From: Symsagittifera roscoffensis
Lineage: Eukaryota > Xenacoelomorpha > Acoela > Convolutidae
Assembly: GCF_963678635.1 (NCBI RefSeq)
Contig: NC_087069.1
Coordinates: 1,548,948-1,612,947, forward strand
Length of the DNA stretch: 64,000 nucleotides
Direction of reading: 5' to 3'
In this document: piece after piece, positions 28,735-41,539 of the stretch
How the letters are laid out: every line of letters starts with the position of its first letter
Position numbering within the stretch: position 1 is the first letter of the stretch
Program-made: the position numbers and the translations under genes
Notes under the pieces: model-generated
Database searches by the model: none
What the model saw: the letters and a program-made list of their open reading frames with translations, nothing else
What the model was told of the DNA's origin: nothing

Positions 28735-29493
28735 GCGCCGGACGTCATGGGGAAGCTCCGTGACTTGCTAGATAGGGAAGTAGATAGGCATGATCGTGAG
28801 TGGATGGAAACCATGCAGCGGTTGACCGCCACTGAGAGAACATAGAAGAGGCCAGTGACCATTCGCAATCGAGGTGTTGAACGGGATTGTCGGTCGATAG
28901 TGAACCAGCTAGTGAACTCAATGCCGACGGACGTCTTGTTGAAGACTTCGATCGGACATCGACCCAGGTTCAAGCCACTGAAGAAGTCAGTGTCAAGTCA
29001 ATGTCCAGCTTCACGAGAAAAGTACATTTTACGGATGCAAGGGAAGAGTATGAGCCGGGGACTAGACAATGTCCGGGTGTCGTGCACCTTCGAGCCTGTA
29101 CAGGACGACTTGTCCGGGGAGACGATGATGGGATGACCAAGGGACATAATTTTGTCCGGGGAGTCGAGAACAGATTGGAATATGATGACGTGGAATCATT
29201 CGGCTCGAGTGGTAATTCGAGGCCCCAGTCCTGGCAGAACCCATCTGAGACTACTTCCAATTCTGATGTATCGGAGATTGCACTCCATTCCTTGTTGGTG
29301 GAATGGAAACAGCGCGGGCTAGACCGGGAAATGCATCAAGATCCGGACAGAGTCAGGTACACCTCCGATGAAGAGGACACTGTAGTGGATAATGCCGCCG
29401 ATGAGCTCGAGCTTACATCAGTTTCGAAACGCCCAACCAGATTTCTACCAGATGGTATGGTCGTCCGTGCCAATCTGGAGCCATCTGTGCAGT
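28735..29493 (+). pseudogene. H1 acidic linker
   Basis: Same Ser/Asp/Glu-rich linker as G1 and E2, with a stop (TAG) near 28843 and a frame change near 29.13 kb. It ends in a segment that should lead into the integrase zinc-binding domain, which is cut short at about 29829. Confidence 0.6.
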
Positions 29494-29829
29494 AAGCAAC
29501 ACCTTTGAAGAAGATATGGTGTGTCAAATTGATGAACGATGCTCATGCTCCGGAGATAATGAGCGGACATTAAACGTGGTAAAGACGTATCTGAAAGCCA
29601 GATACCGGCTGCCGGATCTCCTGAGGGCTCAACGAAATGATTGAATGACGATCAATATGAAGAGATGGATCGAGAATGGAGCACCTGACAAAGGAGATTT
29701 AGAAGAAGACAGCTATAAGATCTTGAAGTAGTTCTTTCTGAAGACAAATGATTTGTTGTACCTAAACAAAGACGGAATCGTAACCTGTAAACGCAAGGAA
29801 GAGGACAAGATCCTTTACAAGTACAATCT

Positions 29830-30115
29830 CCGGAGTAAAAAATTACTTTAAAAATTGGCGCCACCTACTTCAGATAACAGAAGTGCACCAAGGAGGTTGT
29901 TTTTATCGATTGAGCAGGGGAAGAGCAGCTCTTTACAAAAACATCAAACCGTTCAATGCCTCATCAGAGGACTAATGCTCATTGGACATGCTGGAGAAGG
30001 TTCTAGAAGACAGTGAGAATGAAGTGCAAGAAGCAGTGCAGTGGAAGATGAAGACCGAAGGAGAAAAACTTGATTGTCTTTGTGTGCTAAAATTTATACC
30101 AATCAACCAAGTTTG
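29830..30115 (+). pseudogene. H1 deletion junction: post-integrase segment joined to ORF2 tail
   Basis: After about 29829 the sequence jumps from the integrase N-terminus to the post-integrase segment found at 24204-24345 in G1, so almost 1 kb of integrase is deleted. At about 29980 it changes to a frame encoding VLEDSENEVQEAVQW and ending at a TGA near 30117. This resembles the last ORF2 codons of E1 and E2 (LQDTETE-AES region). Macro domain and nearly all of ORF2 are therefore missing. The tail match is short, so it is the weaker part of the call. Confidence 0.5.
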
Positions 30116-30231
30116 ATTATTGAGACTGTTAGTTTTTTGTTTTGATTTAGTTTGGTCAGACCAGGCTTTTAAAATTGTTGAAATTGTGAAATTGTTGCAA
30201 TTGTTAAATGGCAATTACAATCTTAGTTGTG

Positions 30232-30232
<1 letters not shown>

Positions 30233-30281
<49 letters not shown>
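30233..30281. repeat. (TA)n microsatellite
   Basis: About 24 TA units in the H1 3' UTR. Confidence 0.95.
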
Positions 30282-30283
<2 letters not shown>

Positions 30284-30809
30284 AGAGCAAAGGTGAGTAT
30301 ATAAACCTATTTAAACACGACTGAAGTTCTTAACCTGGGTAAGACACGTATTCACTGTGTGGCGACCTGGTAAGTTTAGGCAAGCTCGCTTGAAGAGTGT
30401 GAGTGCCTCAATAACTTTCCTAGCCACAGAGTTTCTTGGTTTTAATATTGAGGACGAAAAGCATGAATAACTGATTATACTTGGCGAGTGACATTAAGTT
30501 AATTTCAACTGGTGCGTGGCCGTGCCACGTCCAAACTTTTTTAATCGAGCAAAAGCGAAAAGAAACTCCATGGCGAGATGACATAAGCAGTCAGAAAAGA
30601 AATTTTATCTAGGACACTCCTCGTGGTGCAAAATTTGTGAAAATGTTGAAAGGAAGTGGGATGTAGTATGATGCCATTTGTGACACGTAGTGAGTTGAGG
30701 TGGAGTAGATAAATTTCGTTTTCCAATGCGATTTGTAAGGTTGATTATAAGAACTGGAGAATTGGAACACTACTTGACGATAACCCGGTGTTATGCGATC
30801 AAAAGGGAC

Positions 30810-31713
30810 TGTAACATTTGCCCGGAAGTACAAATCGACGGAAAATGAAGCTAGGTCCTAAGACGACTGGCCAACGTCTAAACAGAGCTTTTCACCGTCT
30901 CTACCAAAGCCAGTTCTTTTGGTGGTCTGTCCAACATTGGGTCGACAAAAACGTTACTGTTATCCGGCTTCGACCAGTACGCTCACATTAACTTAATTAC
31001 ATGCAGAAATAGTGAGCTGATGGCTGGGTCTCAGTATCGCCCAGACTACGAGGTCACTCCTAAAATCAGGGCTACTACTACTTATTGAATTATTATTGTT
31101 TTTGTTCATTAGATAAAAATAATCATCTCCATCGAAGATGGATCAACCCTTTCCCCCAACTCGTAGCTTCTCATTTTTGCAAAATGAATTCAGATGTTAA
31201 TAAAATCAATTCAAGACATAACCGGGAAGCTAAAAGATTATGTAAAATAGTTTCAGTTCAAATCCCGAGACCCCTCCGGATTCCTGAATCCGGGGAAATA
31301 ACGCTCTTATCTTCCTTCCGGAAGGCTGTTTTTCCACCCTTCACCGTTGTTGTGAACGGCCTTGCAACGATTGTAGAGACACAATCGTTGCAACTCGGAA
31401 CGATCTCTGCTAAATCTGCTCTTCGTTGTTGTTTTTCTATCGCAACTCTCGTAGTTATCGCTATCGCAACTATTGTTGTTCTGATTTTCTCCTGGTTTTT
31501 CTCCAAAATGGCGGTTTTTGCCGTTTCTCGGAAGTGCGACTTCTCAGTTCGAATTTTTAAAATTTCAAAATACCAGCAAATCTTGACCTTCACCGTTTGA
31601 CTAATCGTCCCAATAACGTTACTAATCTCTTAAAACTGTCAATTCGAAGGTTAGCTGCTAAAATTGCGAATCTGTCGAAGCTGCATTTTTGTCCATTCCG
31701 GTCGAATGTCACA
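30810..31713 (-). repeat. E2 3' LTR (subfamily A)
   Basis: A 904-bp repeat with TG...CA ends (minus strand: TGTGACATTC ... AAATGTTACA). It carries the conserved hairpin at 31122-31146 and CCTCCGGATT-type motifs around 31275-31325. The right edge abuts the polypurine tract (complement CACTCCCCGGAC, 31714-31725). Confidence 0.85.
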
Positions 31714-32539
31714 CACTCCCCGGACAGCTTGGTCAATGTCCCCATTGAATTAATTTTGCAGTGTTCGTAAAATTGGTACAGTGTCATCGAACAGAATTCA
31801 CAAAATGCACGAAATTACTTTTATCCGCGTCATATCGACTCACTGCAGAATATAAATGGCATCATACTACATTGCTATAGCCTTCCAAATTATTTCACTA
31901 CTCTGCACTTTGAGGATATGACTTAAGATAGAACATCTTTTCCAATGTCAATGTACTGATTTTAAAACTTTTTCTCCTAGATTTTAAAAAATGTTGGTTT
32001 GCAGGACAGTCCTGCCAACCAATAAGCTAAAATTATCCTACTATGCTTCTTCCCTTCGGAAATCTTGGTTGTTATTGTCCTGAATATTAAATTTAAGGAA
32101 ATCTGTGGTTAGAAAGAACAATGAAACAACCTCCCTCTTCGAGATTATCCGAGTCTTTCATGTCACCACACAGTGATCAGTCGTCCTAGTTGATTAAAAA
32201 CAATCATGCAGGCTGAAATATTTAAATATACTCTTCTCTCAAGCCTTTCTAAATAAATAGGAAGTGTCTTTAAAGCCACTAACTAAAATCAAAATGCAAA
32301 TTTATAAATGCAACAAATTCTTTAATGTTCAAAGCTCAACTAAATGTTTCAGTTCTTAATTACAAATTGGTTGCTTGGTTTCTCACTTGAGTTTTTGTCA
32401 CACAAATAAAAAAATTCTGAGTTTTAACTTCTTCTCGTCATCACTTCTTTGTTTCTCCTTTTTTTGTCGTTTAGAAGTTCTAAAACTTCTAAATTCTTCT
32501 AATTTTTTTTCTTCTTGCATCTTGTTTTCCGGCCATTTG
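31714..32539 (-). other. E2 3' untranslated region and polypurine tract
   Basis: 826 bases from the ORF2 stop to the LTR, collinear with 1541-2354 of E1. It includes A-rich tracts near the stop and the conserved polypurine tract at its end. No conserved frame was found. Confidence 0.7.
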
Positions 32540-35500
32540 TCAATGCTCAATCTCCTCCTCCTGCCATATTGACTCCGCATTTTCAGTTTCTGTGTCTTGT
32601 AACGCATCGTTAGCTATTCTGACGCTGATGGAAGCAGTCCTCCAACACTTCTGCTTTTCTACCCTTTTTTACTACAAGGTAGGGGATCCACGTTAGATTC
32701 TCTATTCCTGCGGAAGCTGTTGTGGAGACACAACGTCACGTTTCTCTCCAAATCTTCTTTCAACATCTCTACTTTTTCCTTTCCACTACGCTCACTTCTC
32801 CTGGAAATTCTTTTCACAGCGGTGGTCACTGCATTCTGATGAGTCACGAAAGCTCGCTTGAAAGCTCCTGCCCCAATCTCCAGCTGATACCCGCTGTACA
32901 CTCTACAGTGCTTCGACATATGCTTCTTGGCATATTAGTACAACCATGCTGTCATGTTGGCTCTGAAACATGGCATCAGTCGTCTTCTTGCCCATTTCTT
33001 TTTTATTTTCAGAAACTTGCACCTTGTCTAAAAGAGGTCTAAATCTTTTAGACAATCCAACTTCTGCAATTGTTCCCTCGTTGGCGCCTTGTGTCTAATG
33101 ATCTCTTTCACATGAGCTTCCAGCCATCGTATCGCCATCATAACTCCCACAACCACGTTATAGGCCGTGATGAGTCTGGTAAACCCATGGAGAGCAGCTC
33201 TTCAGAGTCCCTCTGTTTTTGCCTCACTCACGTTCCCGCTCACGTATCCCATGAACTGAAGTTCCCACTCACGTATCCCAAGAACTTCCTTCCCAGTATC
33301 AATTCCAACTCCTCCTTTGTTCCCTCTGGAACTGCTGAGAACATTTTGCACAGTAACTCGTACAATTTTTCCGACATTCTTGTTAGTCTCACGCATTTTG
33401 GCACTGAGAGGGATTGATCCACGATCGTTCTCGTACTCTTTACATCCACAGCTACAAAATGCACCGGATATCTGCTCTTGCACATTGGAGCTATTGTCGA
33501 TCCCACCAAATAGCGTGCTCCTGATGGTCTACGACAAGTTTCACTGTGTCGGATGTTCATTTCCGCCTCGATCGCTTCCCTCCATTTTCCTATGTGCTTT
33601 TGCTCAGTTTGCAAAACTCCAGGGAACACTTCTACACTGATGGCTGTGACCATCTTATGCTTCTGCTCTAGGTTCATTAGTGACTCTAAAGAACCAAACA
33701 TGCTGTAGAATCCTAGTGCAGTCACTAGATTCACCTCGGCTCCTCCATGGCAATCTGCGATCAGTTCCGTTTCCGTCCTTGCTTTCATCACAACGTTCCC
33801 AAACAATATCGTCAACTGCTTGTGTTGTCTCTCTAGGGTTTTCACGCATCAAGACTTCCACAAATAAGACCTTCCAGTCCACAGACTTCCGCCAGACAGC
33901 TACCAGATTTAAACCAGTCTTCTGGTTCCCAGCCAGGCAACACCACTTTGTCTTCCCCGTTGCTCCTATAGGCTGTTGACATCACATTATACATGATGTT
34001 AAGGTCACGCAGGTTACAGTCTACATTCAGTTCTCAGTTCCCTCTGCACATCTTGTGTCGCCCGTAGTATCGAGTCAGCATTGGGCCATGGACACAATGA
34101 TCGTCTCATCAGTTCCCACACTACCATCAAGCTCGTTCTCAGTAATTCATCTGAGAATCCCAATCCAAACTTCGGATTTTGGCACGGAAGGTGCAGCCAC
34201 TTTTTCTTCCAAGACTAGTCTCAGTTTGGTTTGCCGATTAGCACCGCTTTTAATCGTTGCAATTCTCGACGTCCAGAACCTTAACAACACTGCTTGCTCG
34301 TAATCAAAGAAGCAATCGCGTATGTCTTCGCTCAGAAAATGGTTGTACGGTATCCCTATGGCTCCGGACACGTAATTCTACGACTTCTTCCTCATTGGCC
34401 AACAGTGCTCACTGGATTTGGGCAGTGCCTCCATAGATTCATTAGTGAGTCTCAGCTCCTTGTTTGAGAATCTCCTGATTTCGTCTATTTTTCTCATGGC
34501 ATCTAGCTCTTCAGATTCTTTCATATTCACCCTCATTGACTTACTTTGATGCATATCCAGCAGTGCTAGCAAGCGTAAGGCTTTCAATTGTTCATCGCGC
34601 TCTGTCAGCATCTTGACACAGTTGTTCAATGCTGGCACTGCAACCTGCTCTACCATGAATCGAATGAAACAGAGAGCATCTCTCCGCTTCGCGCACGCTA
34701 CTGCTGCTCCCTCTTGGGTTATCAGATCCCTCAAGTTCGTCATCAGGAATACCTTCTCTTCTTTTGACCTTTTCCTTTCTTCTGAGTCATATCCCCGCGA
34801 GTCAATCCCATCATGCACCAGGCGAACCTCAGTTCTAATTCGGTTCTCACGTAAGGTACTGCCATGAGAGCGTGTATTTTTGGCGTAGTCCTCATCTCTT
34901 CTTCAAAGTACCGCAACAACACTGCTTTCCATGGAAGGCTCACCAATTGCTCTATCGGTTCTGCTTGCATCGCAGACGACGCTAGAGTCCCGTACGCTTT
35001 CTGCTTGAGGGTGGTGCCTTGCAACATTGTCCCCAGATAACCTTCCATGGCACTCTTGTCTTCCAGAGCCATTAAGTATCCTCTAGCATAGTCTCTGCAC
35101 TCTAACATCTCCATGTATCCACCGGCGGGTTCATCTATTGACACAGTCTCCGACACTCTCAGTCGGTTATATTCCACTGGTACTAGTTTTCACACAACAC
35201 TTCCCTTCCCGTGGTTCATGGGAGACGGTTTAAGGACTTTCATAGCACTTTCTCCACACTGGCTGAGTATCTCCATTTCCAGTGTTGCTCCAGTCAGAGT
35301 GCGTTCACTCCTTTTGGATTTATAACCTGTTGACTTTATCCCTGCCATGAGAATGGGTGGCACCATTGCTACATCAGTCAACTTTCTGTCCGTGCCAGCC
35401 AATTGATAATCACCTTGTCCCAAATCCATGACTTCTTCGACTCGTTTTCTTTTCGTTGAAATGTCAACTTTTGTCGTTGTCGGTATTTCCGAATCCACCT

Positions 35501-38500
35501 TCGTCTTTCCCATTCTCCTCGGTATCACTTTGTTGCCTAGTTTCATCTTCATCTCATTGATCTTGTCAATCATCAGTTTCGATCGCATCGTTCCCTTCCT
35601 GGTTCCTGACAGATATACCACCTCTCCTTTATCTTCCTGCGGTTTCATCTTGATAAGAGATTTCGCTTAACTTTCTTCAGTGGCTGAGTCAATCAACAAC
35701 TCACTCAATCTCCCTTCTCACTCATCAAGTTTGTCAAGGACTTCTCGCATCAGTGGTCGGTTGAGACCTACTTTCAAAATGGACTGGGTCCCGTAGCTCT
35801 GAACTACTGTTCAGACTTCTTCCATGAACGCCACTCTGTCCAATCTACGTCCTGTTCTATTTTCATGGTCTCGGTGATGTACTTCCCGCTCTTCTTCGGG
35901 CAACGTTCCCAAGAAAGAAACTCTGGCAGCGCCTTCTATTCTTCTTCTCCTCGGTGATTCCATGAGGAGTCTTTGTTCGTTATCTTTTGAATTGCTCGGA
36001 GAGCTGCTCTCCGGCAAATTCCGTTTCAATTCCATAAAGGCCGACGGAGGTTCCAGTGTCGAAGTGCCTTAATCTGCTGGTTCAGTCGCTTCCAACGTAT
36101 CCGCGTTGTTCTCAAAGTCACTGAGGAAATTGAAATCCAGGCTGGATATTCCTCCTGTCGATGCCCTGTCGTCCTCCTTATCAGCTTGATCGGTATCTTG
36201 TTGCATGGGCTCCTCCGTTCGACGGCTTCCTCACTGCCCATTATCTCCTTCTGATGTATCTTCGAACTTGAGGGTCCTTGCTTTTCAGTCTTGGCCCATT
36301 CCGGAAACTTCGGTATGATCAGTCTGCCGGCTGATTTATCTTCCTCTTCTCCATGGACCACTTTGATTTCCTCACAGCCGAAGGGTGCCAGGATGGTACT
36401 CGTCTGCAGCGTTCCTCCCACTGTTAACTCCAGTTTCACACTAGTCAAGATCAGGGAGGCCTCAGGCAGTTCGGCCCTGCCTCTCATCTTCATAGGCGCC
36501 CATTCCTTGGCAAATCCTCCAGGCTTGGGAGTCGCGGCGTTGCTTATTCGCCTTCTCGTCGCTTGATCCGTGTAGGCAAAACATGTATACTGTAACACGG
36601 CGGCATTTCTACCTACAAAGAATGGATCCATCGCTTCCACGAATTTCCCTATCCTCCTTTCATTGGTTTCAAACGCTCCTAGTCTAGGAGTCTGTACTAC
36701 GGAGACTGCTCCGAGCAACATCCTTCTTATCAGAGGGAATTCAGGGATTTTCTCTGGCAGCTTCTCGTAATCACCCCAGTCTTTCGTCTCTTCTCTCACC
36801 TTGTGGTAAGCTGCAGTGAGACGAGGAATCCTGGTGATCTCACCATTTGTCTTATCATAGGTTCTTAGATTCCTGAGCTTCGGAAATACCTCGATGCTCG
36901 ATGTGCCCTCTCTCTATTTCTCCCATACGATCTCGGAAGTGATTGTCAAAGTTGACGACTGTCATTTCTGGCTCTGATGTTCGCTCATGAGTTCCCGCAA
37001 TACGTGCTGCTCACACCAGTTCAGCGCACTACCGTCCACTGCTGATATGAGGTTCAGGTGCAGCACCGACCTCCTGTTTGCTTCCACCTTAACATCACGG
37101 AACGCAAACGTTACTGCTGGTCCATAGATCACTGTCACAAACTCACTGTCATCTGATCGACGCTAAGGGATCGGTCCTCAAAGCTAACCTTAGATCAGTC
37201 AGCAGGGGCTTGCCCCCATCATGTCGTCTCACGTCTTCCTCCCTTTCAATTGTCTCATCCTCTCCCGTTCCAAAGCGATTTTGCTGCAAGGGAGACTGGA
37301 TAAGAGTATGTCTCAGATCTCTTATCTTATTCCACGAGTCCGTGGATTTCTTCACGTCGAATTTCATCACAATCTCTCTCATCTGCTCTGGGTAATGCGT
37401 CAATTTCATTAGTCCTCCCAAGTTTCCATGGGTTACCGCAATCAATGTTAGAAGCCCATACAACCGCAAGTTCTGAACTCCTTCGGTGAGCAGTATTATC
37501 AGTCCCTTCACGAAGCTTTCTGATTCAAACGTCACGAACAAGGCTAGTAGTTCCACGATTGACACTTCCACTACTGCTTGGAGGAATTCCTTTATCGAGT
37601 AACGAGAGAGTTTTGGGTAGACTTTTGCCAAGAAGGATGCGGTCCATCCGGCTCCCAACCCTTCCAGAATGCTATCGGTCCGCTCAAAGCCTTCTTCCCC
37701 CTTCACTTCTTGGGTCCAAAAGGTTTTCAGGGTAACTTGGCACATTCTGTTCAAAAACTCGGCCGTCTTTTCTTCAGCATTTTCCGCCAGGTTCACTTCC
37801 TTTACTAAGTAGTCATGGATCTTCTTGATCATTACTGGGCCGCTACCCAGTGCATCCGCCCCCAATGCCGCTACTCGAGGAGTTAGATGTAGCCACTGGT
37901 TAGCGTCTGGTTTGGTTCTCAAAACCATTGCTTCCAAGTGAGCTCTAGTTTCCTGAGAATTTTTTCTTCTCACTCTTTCTCCTGTCACGTCCATTCCTCG
38001 GAACCATACGTCACTCGACAACGCTACAATCACTCGATGGTCGTCGCCTGTTCCCGGTTTCAACTTGAGCTGTCGATTGAAGTCGGACAATTGCAACCCC
38101 AGCACCTCGTCCAACACTAGAATGTGTAGCGCTAGGTCCTTGAAACCTCTCATTGCATTCGAGCTATCCGATCACATCGCAGGTAGCTCAGCCCTGAGTG
38201 GTATCAGGTTCTCCACATCTATCTCGGGATTTGGGGCCGATATGATCATATCATATTTCCCTTCCGAAATCAAAGCCACAATCGCATACACGAATTTCAG
38301 TCCATCCGGTAGATGTGCATACCCCGGAGACAGCGCGAACACTGCTCTCGGTGTCATCTTGGTGAAGGAGCCCTCCTTCAGCATACCCACTACTTCACCC
38401 ATTGACTCGAGGATGTCTTTTATTGCTGGCCATACAGCACTTTCTGCCGATGTAGGCTCTCTGAGTCTGCTCAACAAACCTCTACTGTGTAGATGGTCTT

Positions 38501-41128
38501 TGATGCCAGGAAACACGATTGTGATTGGGTTCATCTCCGTCTGTCTTCGTACTCCGATAGCCATTGACACGGATTGCATTAGGTCTAGATCTACTGCTGC
38601 CAAAATTACGACGCCGGCCAAAACAGAGACTTGGAAGTGTGTACGAACTCTGAATTCGCTACTATCATAATCTTGGCCTTCCTCATTTCTGCCTTGTCGT
38701 ACGCGGCAAAGATGGTTTCACCCTTTTTATCGCTTTCAATCCGCCGTATCTTTGGGCATCACCTTCCTGATTCACTTGCTTCGGGTACGCCCTTTCTTTC
38801 ACATGGCTTGGTGGTGCTTTCACCTGTCTGAACATATTGACATGTTGTCCAATCGGTGCCCTCGTCGTCAAGAATCTCCCAGGTCTCTCTTCCCGATTTC
38901 CATCATCGTGATTCAATCCCACGTCTTTCAATGGTCGTGCGTTCACTGGGCCCATTGTGTTATTAGAGGGCAGTCCCTCTAGATCAGCAAACCTCAAGGC
39001 CGTCGTGGAGCTGAAGTTTATGCCAGTGGCTATTAACCAGTCTACGCCTGTTATCGAGTACAGTCCGCTTAACGATAGCCTCGCTCCAGTCAGCATCCTC
39101 CTGGCATCCACTGCGAAGCTCACCTTCTGAAGGTCTAGTTTCATCAGGTCATCCTTGTACACGTGCCAGGGAGAAGGTATGGGCCTCGACCACATCAAAG
39201 AGCCTCTATCAGGGCGTCTCTCCGCTCGACTGGTACTTGTCGTCTCTGTTCTCGTGTCCGATCTGGAGGTGCTGGTTGTCTCCTCCGTCGGGTTGACAGG
39301 CCCTAATCTTCTCCTTGGATTATTGGTCCTCCTCATGGGCGCTTCTCCCTATCGATCTTGACGTCTAACCTTTGACCTGGTTCGCTAGAGCTCTGCTGTC
39401 TATAATTCGTCACGGCCAGGACCGTCCCCAGGCGTGTTTCCAGGTTAGGAGGCACAAAGGTGGTGATCGCCGGTTCGTTTGACGCTCCCTCCTCCTTTAG
39501 CACGCCCGGGTCAAAGAGCTCCCCTTCCAATTCATCCAATCGCTCTTGGAAGACTCTGTTTAACCAAGCCTGTCCTTCTATACTATCGAAGTGGATGCCG
39601 TCCGTAGTCAGCCTGGCCTGATCCATAGCTCTCAACTCATGTTCGATGTCCGTGAGGATGACCCTTCCGGCATTCCGAATTGTGAGATTTCTTAGGATGT
39701 TATTCCACCTGATTATTCCTTTGTTGTGCCTTCTCCCTGTTGCAGTCAAACTCCTCGCATTCATTGGCACAGTGCAAACGGTCAGTACCGCGCAGTTGAA
39801 ATTCTGCCAGAGAGTAGTAAACAAGCACACATTCATTGATTCCCATAGTGCTTCTTCCTCATCTGAGCTTCTCGAGATGTTATTCGTCCCAACCAGGATC
39901 ATCACATTGGGGATTCTCCCTGGGTTCATCAACTCCACCATCCAAAATAACTGGGCTATCGTCGCGCCTCCAAAAGCCATCACCGTGGTGATCCAGGAGG
40001 TCCTCAAGTTTGAGAGTACTCTGACTAAGCTATCTCCCAGTTTCAGATGTGATGTCCCCATCGGTGGTTGCTGCAGGTTCACTGCCGGGTTCCAGGTCGC
40101 TCGATTGAAGCAAGCTCTCGGATCCGCCTCCGGAACTCCTGTGAAGTTATATTTCAACTGGTTGTTGTTCTGTACGTCTATCACGCGGGACACTTTCATC
40201 TTTCGTATCCTGCTTTCTGGAACCTTAGAGCTCCCCATTGGTGGCGTTGTATCGCGAACTCCCTGTTTCGTCATCACGCTTTGGGAGAGCAGTACTCTGC
40301 CCGTATCGTTGATTGTTCCATAGGATGCAGTCACTTCGGAACCTGGCGCATTCTTTTTGGCGACTAGTCGTCCAGCTGTCTCTATCAGCTTCCTCATCGT
40401 TTGTTCCACGACTGGGTCAACAAGGTATCACTCGGGTCCGGGATTGTCACTCGACCTGTTGTTGTCGGGAGTCGCGTTTCCGTTGTCTGACTCATTTCTC
40501 GAGGCGTCAAGAGCTCCATCGGGGATTGCCTTCAAACAACCTCTTCAAACAACCTCTTCAAACAACCTCTTCCACATGTCTCCAACTTGCTCCGTACTGA
40601 GCATGGTCTTAGTCATCTCATGCAGCTCCTCTCTGGTCCTTTCCAGCTCGTCTTTCATCCCATCTAGATCTTGCATGGTTCGGTTCGTTTGAACCCCTTG
40701 TTCTACTCTCGCCCTCTTTGGTGGCACAGCTATTCTCAGTGGTGAACTAGACGAGACAGCCTCGCTGTTCATCTCTTGATGCATTCTCCTCAGCCCAGGC
40801 TTGGGCTTGGAGGGCAAAGGCATCTCATTGGTTTGTAAGTCCTAGAACTTCCCATCCCAGGCTCGTTCGCCATGTCACTCCCTAAGAGAGCCCCGTTTCT
40901 CCACCTCATCACTCTCATGTTCGGGCGGTCTAGTACTCCATTTTCTCCGTATGCTGCCATCAATAGGACTTCCGTGGGGCAGTCCCCACGGTTGTCATGC
41001 CCCAAAATGTTTATCAAGGCGGTCAGCAACATTACTACCTCTGGGCCCTCCAGAGCGAAGTCTCGATCCATTAGCCGACGATAGATCGCATCTACCACCG
41101 GTCCTACATATGCCTCTGCCATGTCCAT
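32540..41128 (-). pseudogene. E2 ORF2: giant SGNH-domain protein, broken
   Basis: About 8.6 kb of fragments collinear with E3 ORF2. The frame opens downstream of a TGA; the first ATG is at 41126-41128. In order it has an N-terminal helical domain (41128-40790), a coiled coil (40823-40545), an SGNH domain (40409-39333) with GDSL, GTNN and DGIHFD blocks, and a degenerate second SGNH-like domain (38621-38172, GIKD for GMND). Long helical fragments follow (38153-34147), then the C-terminal domain (33882-32659), with a stop at 32540-32542. There are at least ten frame breaks. A 14-bp unit (TCAAACAACCTCTT) is repeated three times near 40,545. The position after pol corresponds to env, but no signal peptide or membrane segment is seen. 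Confidence 0.8.
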
Positions 41129-41155
41129 CAATTCATCCAAGTTGAAATTATCCAC

Positions 41156-41539
41156 TCTCTTTTCAGGTTCGATTCGATTTCATTTAAAGATTTGACTCAA
41201 GTGAGTAATTAAATGATCAATCAGGATCTAGAAAAGAGGTCACGAATATCACATTTGTCAGTTTCACCTTAACTTCTCGTTAAAATTTATTTAAAACAGT
41301 CAGATAAAAAGATTTTGATCCTAAAATTTATTAGATCAATCGGTCTCTAAAAATTTGGATTTCGACCTAAGATTGGGCAGCCCAAACTTTGGATCTCTTT
41401 CTAAGATCTTCAGTCAGTTGTTCATGGTCACTAACTCCTTCTTACCCAAGATCTTAATAACATAACACATAACAAAACAAAACACACTTATCACACACTA
41501 CATAATTTAGTCTAACACCCTCTTGCACGTCACTTTAAC
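41156..41539. other. E2 spacer between pol/macro and ORF2
   Basis: 384 AT-rich bases with stops in all frames, between the macro-domain stop and the ORF2 start. ORF2 expression would need internal initiation, re-initiation or splicing. No strong splice site could be assigned by eye. Confidence 0.45.

Larger units (their letters stand above)
25316..30809 (+). mobile_element. H1: tandem copy of the gypsy core, with ORF2 tail and 3' UTR
   Basis: The 5' junction and sequence match G1. H1 differs by an 80-100-bp AT-rich insertion near 25.7 kb, small deletions, and loss of almost all of integrase at about 29831. It then runs into a segment matching the last codons of ORF2 (about 29980-30110) and a 3' UTR like those of E1 and E2. 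H1 stops at 30809, where E2 is inserted. Its 3' end resumes at 52203. Confidence 0.8.

Noticed and set aside
32540-41128. ORF2 as a viral envelope gene
   Set aside because: It sits in env position, but there is no signal peptide, no membrane segment and no envelope-type cysteine pattern; SGNH motifs point elsewhere.
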